From contig VZSE01005864.1 of assembly GCA_013398275.1 (NCBI GenBank), forward strand, positions 200,040 to 264,039: a stretch of 64,000 bases of DNA, in the 5' to 3' direction. Source of the DNA: Promerops cafer. Taxonomy: Eukaryota; Chordata; Aves; Passeriformes; Nectariniidae. Under the pieces are notes generated by a model. The model saw only the letters and a list, made by a program, of their open reading frames with translations, did not search any database and had not been told where the DNA came from. The position numbers were made by a program, and so were the translations under genes. Below, in pieces: positions 11,401 through 23,400 of the stretch (its first letter is position 1; each line of letters begins with the position of its first letter).

Positions 11401-14400
11401 CCAGACACAGGTCCAGGGCCCTGAGAGGCTTTTCCTGTGTAACCCAATGTGCCAGGCTGGGACTCCTGGCAGGATGCAGTCCCTGCAGCTCTGAGCTTTG
11501 TATTTTTGCAGCCCACACCAGAAGGCACCGACAGTTTGTTATTGGGAAACGGGAGCTGTGAGCTCTGAGAGTTCCATGAAGGAGGGGTTGTTTTTGGAAG
11601 TTCTTTTTGCAAGTCTCTCCAAGCCCACTGGGGAATGGAGTGTGCATTTGCACCCTGCTGGGTGTGCTCTGGGCTGGACTCCATGGGCTGTGCTCACCTG
11701 GGCTGCCTCCAGAGGTTCAGCATTCCCTGCTGGCAGCTGGTGCTTCTCACCACCGAGCCCAGGGGGTGAGAGCAGAGAGCCTGCACTTCCTCTGGGAGAA
11801 TTCCCCAGCATCTTGCAGGATGGGGAATTTGCTCTGTTTGTTTGATGAACCAGACTGTTTACTATGGGCCATTGTAATCCCTCCTGACTAACCACTTTCT
11901 TTTCTTCCCAAGTTTGTTTTTTTCTGTGGAGCAGCTCCTTGTGCTCAGTTAACTCTGTGTGCTGAAAGAAGACAAAGACTTACAGAATCTTGGACTTCTT
12001 TTTTCACTTTTGAATGCCAGGGATAATAATTGAAATGGTTTTTGGTTGTTGTCCAAAACTTGTTTTTTTTTTTTTTTTTTTTTTCCCCAAGAAAAAGTTC
12101 TCTTAATTTTTAAAAGTCTTTTCAGTTTTTTTCTCTTTCTTTACATCTTTAGANCAAAGTCTTTTCAGGTCTCTTTTTTTTTCTCTTTCTTTACATCTTT
12201 AGAGGTATATTTTATTGGTTGGACATAGTGCAATGTCTGGTTGACAAGATGGTGTTCAAAGTTTGGGCATGGATGATCTTGGAGGACTTTGCCAACCTTA
12301 ATGATTCTGTGATTAATTAGAAGAGCAGCTTTTTAGTGAACTTGCAAATAAGCAGAGTGAATGTACATTCATTTGTTTTATAGAAAAATCACAGCTTTTT
12401 CCAAGGGGTTGGGGGTAATATTTCCTGCCTGTTGATACATGCTACAGCAGAGATGATTGGTAGTATGTAAGGGAACACTGTTATAAGAGATACCAATTAG
12501 TCTGGGAATAAAGGGGATTCTTGGATGTGATGTGATGTGATCTGACCACGTCTGCTCTCAGCACTTCATTTTCTCCTGTAAAATGAAGGTGCTGACATTT
12601 ACATATCTCTGTAAAGCACTGCTGGCTTTATGGGCATTATCTGGGCTAATTGAGGCTTTGTCTTGGATTTATTGGATGTCAGACTTTGGCCATGTATTCA
12701 AAGATAGCATCTAATTATTCAGTTAGAGAATATAGGTTCCTTTGTATATTTCTATTGTTTATTTTAACATAATTTAAGATAGGAAGAAAAGGTGATTTGT
12801 GCAGATGAATGGGAAGCATAGCAAAGGAAAACATGACAGTGTCCTGTGTGGCACTGAAAAGGGCGTTTTGGAGTGTTCAGAGCCAAGGAATTTTATCATC
12901 AAAAATTGAAAAGGAGAATGAGCCAAATCTTTATGCTGTCTCAGGGCTGATGAAGGCTGAATGGTGCCTCCCATTATTTGTATTTCCTGGAGGTTTTGCC
13001 CTGCCTGGCTGGATGATCCATCCTCATCAGGCAGGAGAGGATGGGAGAGGCATCCACATCCTCTGCCCTGCCTCATCCCCTTGGGGACTGCTCCCAGTTA
13101 ACTCTGCTCTGGTGCAGGCACTTTCTGTAGGACATCAGAACTGTTCCTATTCTGTGGCTAAAGGCAGCAGGGAGCCCTGTGGCAAAGGTCAGGAGTGTTT
13201 TGTCAGTTCAGGTGAGTCTGGTGTCCACTGGAACTTGCTGAGTCTCTGCAATAACTTCCACAGTTCACGTGTTAGCAGAGATAAACACTCTTAACTAAAT
13301 GATGTTATACCAAGTCATTGTTAATAAACAGGATGGGAGAGCTGGGGGTGCTCACCTGGAGAGGAGAAGGCTCCAGGGAGAGCTCAGAGCCCCTTGCAGG
13401 GCCTGAAGGGGCTCCAGGAGAGCTGGAGAGGGACTGGGGACCAGGGATGGAGGGACAGGACACAGGGAATGGCTCCCACTGGCAGAGGTTAGATGTTAGG
13501 AGAATTTCTTTGCTCAGAGGGTGATGAGGCCCTGGCACAGGCTGCCCTGAGGCTGCCCCATCCCTGGGAGTGTCCCAGGCCACGGAGCAGCCCGGGCAGC
13601 TCTGCCTGTCCTGTGGTTCATCCATCCATGCAGGCCATAAATTGTCCCCTGGGCATTGAGAGGTGCCTGTGCCAAGATTTCCCACTCAGGAGAGCATGTC
13701 TGGTTGGCAGGGCTCAGGGCCACCAGGGCTCAGGGCCACCAGGGTCTGCCTGTGTGAGCCCCGAGGGTCTGCAGGGGTCAGTCTCTCCTGACCTGATGTA
13801 ACATTTCTGCCAAAAGTGGGAAATCTGTGCTTTTTCTTCAGTCTCTGGTCAAACTGTCTGGCTTTTTCATTTCTCTGTTGCTGTCTCAGTTTCTGCTTTC
13901 AGTTTTGTCCCAATTTATCAGAGGGAGACTCTTCGAGATGAGTCTCAGCACTTGCATTTTCTGTATCAAAGTCTTTGTGGTCTCCAAATACTCTTGGTGA
14001 AATGACACAATTCTTAGTCATCAAAGATTTTGTCTTCTCACCCGTCCTTGGAGGCATAACTCGTGTCTTTCTAGGGTTGGTAAGAAATTGCTTTAGTATT
14101 CCCAGATAACTAATTAATCTCTGATTAATATTAATATTTCTATACCCCAATGGCTTCCTACATTAGCAGCCAGTTATCACAGCAAATAACCTGGCAGTAT
14201 TTGTGCATAAAGCATCTCACTGGTTTTGGGACTGGCTGTTAACTTGCTACATGTAGGATCCTTCTTTAAGTAGGTACATTTGTAATTATTTCACAGAATC
14301 CCAGACTGGTTTGGGTTGGAGGGACCTGTTCCACCCCCTGCCAGGGGCAGGGACATCTTCCACTGTCCCAGGCTGCTCCAAGCCCTGTCCAGCCTGGCCT

Positions 14401-17400
14401 TGGACACTGCCAGGGATGGGGAATCCATTTCCTTTCATTAGAGGCTTTTTCTGACTTGAGCAATGTGATAGAATTTGACACACACTGCAGGCCTCAGAAT
14501 CCACATCTTAAACCTGAATGTTTTCAGATTTTAAAAAGGGAGGCTTCAGACACAGAGAATGCTGACAACCATTTGTGGGGCACGTTTGCAGTTTGGAAAT
14601 GAGGGACTTTCATCAGCTGCTCTCTGTGCTAATGACATCTCAGAGAACATCATGCAAAAGAAGGAGCAGGAGATAGGGAACTGCATTCCAGAGGCAGTGG
14701 GGAGGTAATGACTGCACTTATGCCTGGGGAGGTGTCATCCTTGGTGAGGCTTGGGAGCTGCCTGTGGTTGATGGAAAGCAGAGATTGCCTAGGAATCTCC
14801 TTGGTTCATTTGAATATTTCCATGTATTCTAAATGCAGCCAAAAAATGAAATGCAGGAGTTCTCTGGGCTCACCAGGCATCAGGAGTATGGGTTTTCTGA
14901 AATGCAGGGATGGCAGCAGACAAATATGTGAGTCTTTGAATTTGGATCCGTTTGGATTATTTTTGGAGTGCTTAGTTGAAAGAAAATGTCATTTTTGCAA
15001 GTAAAACATGTTTTTTCATTACTTGAGTGTTGTCAGTGGTTAATATTACACTGCTCATGTTTCACAACCTCTTAGAGTGACTTGCCTGTAGTTCACACTT
15101 AAAAATAAATCTAATGCCTCTGTTTAGCAAGCTTATTTCTTTCAACTGTTACCTTCTTTAACCTGCTTGCAAACTGTAATTTTTTTTTAGCATATTACGT
15201 TCTCAGATTTATTCTGAGTCCTTCCAGTACATCAGATTTGACTGCTGTTCCCTGAGATACCAGTATCCCTTTAAGGGTGGCAGGATTTTGCCACAGCAAG
15301 CAGAGGCCATCTGCATTCCTGACTGCTCAGCAAGGGAAGTGCCTGTTTGCCCTGGAGACCCAGAGATAGCTGAGAGAAGGCTGGGGCTCAGCTTTGAAAT
15401 GTTAATTTGCTGCTTCTGTCCTTCCAAGATTTTGCCCAGGGAAGGCAGTGGGTGGGAAGTTGGTATTAATTTAGAAATTTGGAGCTTTGGCACAATCTGT
15501 TGCAGTTTTAGCACGTTATAAATCACTTAATATTTAAGGAGGTATTGAAGTTAAGATGGAACTTTGTCCTGATTTCAAAATTGGCAAGAAATATCACCCT
15601 GAGTTTGAAGAAGTGCTTTAGCTGCCAAGTAAAAATAGCAGTCAGGATCCTCCCTGTGATGAGGAGCTCTCTGCAAGGTTAATTTTTCAAGGTCCCTTAT
15701 GGGATCCTCACAGGGAGTTTCACTCCCACGCCGGAGGCAGGAGGAACAACCTTCCACACTTTGCCATTGTTGTTTTTACAGAGCCCTCAATTGTACTGTG
15801 ACCCTCACAGGGGCTGGGGCTCTGCCCTTGGGAATGATGCATCTTATTTGAGCTTCAAGGGAAATTGGGCTTGGATTGGGCCAGGGCAGCTTGGGTTCCA
15901 ATCCTTGTTGTGCCAGGTGCATCCTGCCAAGCTGTCATGCCATAACCTCTCAGTGCTGTTGGGGCTCCCTGGGAGATTGGTCATCCTGGGAGGGCAGAGG
16001 TGAGGGAGGGAGAAGGAAGTGGGAGGGAATGTTGTTTTCCATGGCTGTGCTGTCACACACAAGCTGGAAAAGTCTGCAGAATCGTGGCAGGGATTTGAGT
16101 GTGTCACTTCCAGTGTGTCCCATGAGGCTCCTCGTGGTGCTCAGGACAACACGTGGAGCTGGGCAAATCTCCCCTGTGCCCAGCTGTGTGTTTAGGGAAG
16201 GGGTGGGCTGCAGTCCTCCAGGCAAACCTGGGAGTGCCTGTGGACATCAGGGCACTGTGCTTCAGTCAGTCCTGGGAGGTGGAGATAATGATTGTCCCTT
16301 TTTCTGCCCCAGTTGTGTCTGAGCTCCTGTACTGAGCTGCTGTGCAGTGCCCAGGAGAGCAGATCTTGAGCCTTCAGGTACTGCACAGGTGCAGGTTTTG
16401 TGCAAGCCTGACCTCTGCATTGTGGTTTTTGTTTCCTTGAGTGAGCTTTGCAGCTGGTGGTGCCCTGGGTGTAGCTTTCCCTGCACGTTATCCCTTTGTT
16501 CCCTTTGTCATCCCTTTGGGATGCTTGGCTAAAGGGAACAAGGTTTGTGTTACCCTCTGTGGAGTGATGCCACATCCCCTCACTGAGGCTCCTGCAGGTT
16601 TGTGCAGCTTTTGTAAGTGATGATGATGATGCAGGTAGGTGCTCAAAAGGAGGAAATAAATGGGAGAGAGACGTGTGCACTAAAACTCCACAAAAATACA
16701 ATGTTTGCTGTCTGGAGAAGGGCAAAGTCGATAGGGAACGCAGGTTTATTTTCCAGCTTTTAAGGGGATGTAACAGTGAAGAATAACACAACCTTAAAGG
16801 AGAAAGCTTGAGTGTCCCCATTGCAGGGGAGCTGTAAACCTTTGAAACAGGGGTTTTGTCCTGCAAGTGCTGAGAGCCAGAGCTGCAGCAACACAGGTGC
16901 ACCTCTGGCAGCTGCCTGTTAAATGGGTTGGAGAAGCCAAATCAAGTAGGCTGCAGTCTGAGTTAACTGATTGAACATGTCTCTGGTCAGGTTAAGGACA
17001 TGCAGAGGTGTTATTTCCAAGTGAGGGGTTTGCTTGGGGTAGTTGTAAGTCTGAGAGAGGGAGTCCTGTTTGATTTCTTCTGTACTTTCAGTTTATCAGT
17101 AGTGTGATAAACACAGTGTTTATGCTGGCAGGGAGCAGGTTATGCCCCTCTTACTCATCCTGAGCTGCCCTTTCTCCCCACACTGTCCTCCTGTAGATTT
17201 TAATAGCACCAGAACGGTGCTTGCCATGAGTGAGGTGGCAGTGCCTGATCCTGGGATAAAGACTGAGTGAAAACTGTGTTAGGGAATTGTCCAGAATTTC
17301 ATCTCTAATTACAGCCTGCACAAAATCAAAGAGTAGTTTTTAAAAGAGCAGCAATTCTGGGAGCAGCTTTCCTTTGCGTATTTTTAGCATGTACTTGCTG

Positions 17401-20400
17401 TTAATTTACATTATTCTATGGTCCTGGTGGGGAAGGTGCTCAGGGCTCTTGCAAACTTTGGTTTCTGGAGGGTCTTAATAAACTCAACAGAAATGGACCC
17501 CCTGGCAAGGATTTCTTGCAGTAACACTCCAGTATCCCCCATTAGGTTCATTAGGGGAGTCCACATTGAGGCCTTTCAGTACTTAAAGGGGGCTTAGAAA
17601 AAACAAGGAGAGTGACTTTTTACACAGGCAGTGATAGGGAGAATGGTTCAAACTAAAAGAGGAGAAATTCAGATTAGATATTAAGAAATTGCTCCCTGTG
17701 AGGGTGGGGAGGCCCTGGCACAGGGCACCCAGAGCAGCTGTGGCTGCCCCTGGATCCCTGGAAGTGTCCCAGGCCAGGTTGGACACTGGGGCTTGGAGCA
17801 GCCTGGGACAGTGGAAGGGGTCAGGGTTGGAACAGGATGAGCTTTAAGGTCCTTTCCTGCAAAACCACTCTGGGATTCTGTGATTAGCCAGTTGGTAGGT
17901 GGTCTGCATGTTTGCAAATACATGACTGGAGTTGTCCTTCTGCCTTTGGAAGTCCAGTGAAGAAAAACTGGCTGTGTTTTGTGAAGGAAACACCTACTGC
18001 TGCTTCCCTGGAGCTGCCAGGAGGAATGGAGAAGGCTTTTCCTGGGAGCAGGATGAAGATTGCACTGAAGATGGCTGTGTCTGCAGCCTGGCAGCAAGCA
18101 GGGCTGTGGGAGAGCACAGCTTTGTCCTCCCCAGCTGTTCCCCCTTCCTGCTGCAGCAGATTTCAGACCTGTTCACGTGCAGCTGACGGGACGGGCAGTT
18201 CTTTGCCAGTTGAGGTCAGCTGTAGCACAGTGTCTGCTCTGCAGGCCAGGCAATCAGCTCTGGTTTGTCCTGGTGCCACAGGAGCTCAGCTGGGCTGGAG
18301 GTGACAGAGCAGGTTCTGCTCCTCCAGCAGCAGGGAGGTTGACTGGGATGGTGAGATTGGGATGCTGGGGCTGGGTAAGCTGGTCTTTATCCGAGCTTGT
18401 CCAGCTCCTCCAGCGTGCACGTTTCACCTGGTGGGTTTGTGTGGCAATTTCAGGTGACTGATGCTTTGCCCAAGTAACACAGGAATAGCCCTTGGTATTT
18501 TGTGTGTCCTTGTCCCCATGCACACCTTTGGAGTGATGTTGGAGCATGCAGCAGGACAGGGGAAAGGTTAAACCATTGACAGCAAGAGCCTTGAGAGGAG
18601 CTCTTGTGGTTCTGTTCACACATGGGGACATCTTTTAGGTTCATTCTCCTTTTGGTGCATTTATTCATCCTTCTTTCCTCCTCCTCCTCTTTCATCACTT
18701 CTTCCCCCACAAATATCTGAAGCCTGAAATAATGTTCTTGCCTTTTATCTGCCAATAGTCTGACACCAAGTAGTTCCTCTCCATACCCATGAATTTATGT
18801 TTGGCCTGTTTGCTCAGGTGCTAGACAGTATTTCTGACTGCACAGATGGTGAGTCTAACACAGGCCTCTGGGTTTGACTGTTACGTTTGTTTACATCTTC
18901 ATGGTACAATAGTTACCCGAAGAGACAAACTGGAAAATTGTGAAGTGCAGCCTTGGGCCTAATCCTGAAATGTGCAAAGGGCTTGGAGAGCCCCTGAGCT
19001 CTGCCTGCCTTTCTGGACTGGGTGATTTTTAACTGGCATGGCCACTTCATTCATCTCATGTCCAACACATCACAATGCTCCTGTTGGACAAGGGCAGTTT
19101 GAGGTGTGAAATGCCAGGGATGAGGGGACGTGGTGTGTTTTGGGCTGTGACAGTCTCATGCCCTCGGTCCTGCACGTCCCTGGGAGCTCTGCATTAATAC
19201 AGAGGTTTTTCCTCATCTTTTTTGTAATTCTGTTTGTGACAATGAGTGGAGTGGAAAGATTGGAAGGGATGAGGGATAGGTTCCTGTGTGTTGGAGAATC
19301 ACAGGTGAATGAGTTTGTGCAGATTAGAACACAACACTTGCACAGGCAGCTCACTTTTGGAAGTGATGCCTTGTGAAGGCTGACCTTGAACAGAGGCTGG
19401 ACAGAGTTAAAGAATAAAGCAGGGATTTGTTAGAAGGAGATCCTCAATGGGTACACCTTGGGCAGCACAAGAGCCCAGCCAGGACTACACCCAAGATGAA
19501 CCAAAATGGTCACAAAATGGATGATGGTCATGAGGCCTCTCACTGTTATAAGTTCTGCTCCATTTGCATATTGGAGTTAATTGTCCAATTACAGCTTTAG
19601 GTTATGAAGTCCCATCCTCCTTGCTTTTCTCTCTTCAGTCCACGTTGTTTGTGCTCTTGGGCCTGAGATTTGGATCACTTGTCCTTGGTCCCCAGCTAGA
19701 GCAGGAATTGTTTTGTCTCCCTGCTCTGTGAAGAGAGCTGCCATCCCCTAATATGAAGCTCAGAACTGCACACTAAAGCAGTGCAGAACCTGAAAAACAT
19801 AAAAGCTACAACCCGAGGCATCCCTCAGCTTTGGAGCTGCCAGGTCAGAACGAGGAAGAAAAGTGTATCTTAAAATGTTAGGGCTTAAGAATAGGGTCAG
19901 CTAAGCAGCTTTAAGTCATCCCATGAGGCTTCCTTACCCCTCTGGGAGGTGCTGTCAGTGTCCAGCAAGGACACTGGATGGGGCTCTGCACTGACCAGGG
20001 GAGGCTGTGAGGGGATGCTTTTCCCAGCACCTCTGGGGACCCCCTGCTTCTGGAGCTTTTGCCCAGTGATTTTGTTACTTTTATCTTCATTTGCAAGGAG
20101 TCTCCACTGCTGGGTGGTTCCTCCCCTTTGGTTCTGAGGTTTGTCCCTGGAAGGGGCGGATCTGACGCGGAGCAGCGCTGGGAGTTTGCAGCACTTGGAA
20201 ACAAGCAGGCACTCGCAGCAGTTCCTTGAGGAGAAGCTGTCACCCCTCAGTGACATTTGTCAGGGATCTGGTGCCAAACAGAGCTGGTCTGCCTGTTTGT
20301 GAAGAGCAGGGTGAGGTGGTGACATCCCAGCTGTGGCGTGGCAAGGAGCAGTGACAAGTTCTGCTCATGGCGAGCGTTGCAGCGATGAAAGCAGTGAAAA

Positions 20401-23400
20401 GTGTCTGGTTTGTATTTTCAAAACTTCTCCAAAATCACGTGCTTGGAGTCCATTTCAAGAGTTCAGGATGAGAAGGGGGGAAAAGGTTATGGGGTTAAAG
20501 AGATGCTCATCATCTTCTTGTGAAAGGTGCCCCTGCCTGTGGCAGAGGTTTGGGACGAGCTGGTCTTTAAGGTCCCTTCCACCTTCTATGATTCTTTTGA
20601 TATTTATTTACAAAGAAATTAATTTGTTTATTTTAACTAAACAGCAGAATCAAATACCATGTTTCTAGCCATCACATATTTTTTTTAGTGAACCAGATTC
20701 TTATCTGGCAAAAAGTCACCTGGTCCAAGTCCCCTGACTTCCTTGGAGTCACGCTGGTTTCCTGCTGAAGGATTTCCTTCCAAGAAAATTGCAGTATTCA
20801 CTGAGGTTGCTTGTGGTAGGGAGATGCTTTCAGTAACCTCTGTGTTAGCCAGGTCTTTTTCCTTGAATAAAAAGTTGATTAATTTCAGAACTTGTTGGCA
20901 ATAGTTTGAAAACTGGAATTTGGGATTTGTATAGCAATATTTTCAAGAAGCACATTTAAAACTGAAGTACTGAGTGTTCTTTTTAAAGTGATCTCCAACA
21001 CAAGCTACAGGATAGTTCCTTGTCCCACAGAAATCATCTGGATGACAGGAAAGGGGAAGTTAGTAGAGAAAACTGCTGAATTTGGATGTGTTTTTGTGAC
21101 TCTTGTTAAAACACTCAGCCTCGCTGGCATGTGCCAGGGAATTCTAGGAAATCTGTCAGTTGCTGTAGAGACAGCTTCCTCAAAACTTGTTTTTAGTGTT
21201 TCATTTTCTTAATGCCTGTGTTTATGTATAGCCTCATAGCATAATGATCTCATATCAGAATATTTATATGTATTTATGTAATGGAATATGTAAAAATACA
21301 AGTTATGCAATGTGAGCATGTATCCAGTTTATGCAAATTTTCTTCTAGTGTGTCTAAAAAAAGCTCAGGATGGTGAGATCAGCATTGCCAGTGAAATCTA
21401 CTGTTTTCCTGCACGTTTTCAGTCATTCCTTGTGCTTCAGGTAGAGGCTTTGTGCCCAATAAAGATGATTTTTAAGCATCCATTTTATTGAGGGCAGTGT
21501 CCCTTCCTGGCATGGGCAGAGTCATTGTGGCACTAAAGGCTCTAATACCAGGGAGAAGAGGTGGTTAAACTTGTACCTGTGGTGAGTGGACATTGTGTTT
21601 TGTGTTCCCCAGAGAGGTGGTTTAATTCAAAATAATGTTAGTCCTCAGAGCTGTGTGGCTGCCTGAGTTCCTGGTAAATCAGGCCTTGCTCTGGGTTCTG
21701 GCTGGGGGCTGTGCCTGAGGGAGGAAGGGTTCCTGCATCTTGGATCAGGATCAGAGCCTGGTAAAAACAAGTCCAGGCTCAGATAGGTGGGAAATGAAGT
21801 GCTAAGTGTCCTTTTGTTGTATTTCTTGAAAATAGATGTAACCTTTTGTGGCTCTAGTTGTGTTTTTTAGGTGGCACCAGAGAAATATGCAGAGGAACAC
21901 CAGATAAAAGATAAGACAGGAGAAGCAGCTCTGTGATGTGTGTTAGCTGAGGTTAACACCACTGGGGTTAATCACCTGATGTTGCATCAAATCCCTCAAC
22001 AAGGCAGAAGAACTGGTTTAAAAAAGAGAGCAGAAAATGCGCGTGTGGTTTTTTCTTTATTTGTTCACCTCGGTTTAAGGCCCTGTGGTGCTCTGTGTGC
22101 TCCCAGGTGCCTCTCACAGAAGCCGTGGACCCTGTGGACCTGGAGGATTATCTCACCAGCCACCCTCTGGCCGTGGAGTCGGGGCCCCTGCGGGACCTGC
22201 TGGAGTTTCCCCCCGATGACATCGAGGTGGTCTACACCCCCCGCGAGTGCCGGACGCTCGTGTCGGCCGTGCCCGAGGAGAGGTAGGGCAGCAGGTGACG
22301 TGGTGGTGCTCCAGGGAATTAAATATGTGTTTAAGGAATCCTCACGATCTCTGTGATCTTTGTTTTTTATTCTTTTAACAGCGAGATGGACCCTCACGTG
22401 AGGGACTGTGTCAGGAGTTACACGGAGGACTGGGCGATCGTGAACAGAAAGTGAGTTCCCCTGAGGTGTTTGTCACCTGAAGTTCATGCTTAAATTTTGG
22501 CCAAGTGCTATAAGGAAGCTCAAAAATATTGTCCTGGCTGCTGATTCCATGTGCTCTGGCTTTTCGTTGCCCGGTTCATCTGAACTGATGCTTTGTGTTT
22601 GGAAAATTGGATCAAAACCCCTCGGAGCATTTTGGAAAATCTAGGCCATTTCAGCCCACAGTTGCTCCTTTACCACGGTAGAGCAATTAAGGAATGTGGA
22701 CAAGTAAAATAACTTTCAGAATTTGTTTCTTTCTTTGTTCCATCTGGTTTTAGTTCTCTTTTGAGACAAGTTGCATTAGTTTTGCAGTGATGTACGATTT
22801 ACATGGGGTCACCACCATCTGATAGACAAGGTGCCCTCTGCAGCTTCCATTGGTTCCCAGAGAGACTTGGGGAAAGTACATCATTCCAACAAATAATTGT
22901 TAATATTTGAACCATCACAACATTTACCTAATGAGTTAACAGTTCAGAGGACGGGCATGCATTGATTATTCCATGCAAATTAGCAGGAAGGGTTCTGAGA
23001 GGCTTTAGCTGGAGCACAGGCTCTCTCGGATGATTGGAAGTCTGATGGCTCCAAGAGCTGCTGTCAAGGAGTAAGTGATCCATGTGATGTGCATCACCTG
23101 CAAATGACTCGGCTGCAGCTCCAGCTCTGCCCTTGTGGCAGTTGCTACAATTCACTGGGTTAATGTTGTCCTGAGAGCCACTTCTGGGGATGCTCAGGAT
23201 ATGCTTGGCACTGCTAACGTGGCCTAATAAAGAAGTGTTTTGTAATCTCATACCAAAACAAAAAAAAGCCCACCCAGAAAGGAACCCAAGAGGAAGGGAG
23301 ATGTTTTATTAACTCCCAGTCCAGAGCTGGTCAGTGTGACCCACCCAGCCACCCACTTGGCTTCTCAGTGCCTTTCATTGGTACCTGGAATTCCTGGCAG

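Larger units (their letters stand above)
8469..22106 (+). other. DOCK7: DOCK7 intron 2 (13.6 kb)
   Basis: Non-coding, and the second-largest intron here. It holds five plus-strand CR1 pieces (10760-10904, 12240-12316, 13331-13615, 17588-17884, 20520-20598), one minus-strand piece (14291-14425), a solo LTR at 19374-19827, a T-run at 12062-12083 and a single-N duplication at 12116-12203. A 236-codon open frame on the minus strand (16192-16902) shows no domain, splice context or repeat identity and is probably chance. Confidence 0.85.

Noticed and set aside
13709..13740. Exact 16-bp tandem duplication AGGGCTCAGGGCCACC
   Set aside because: Real but trivial; two copies of a short GC-rich unit next to a CR1 fragment.
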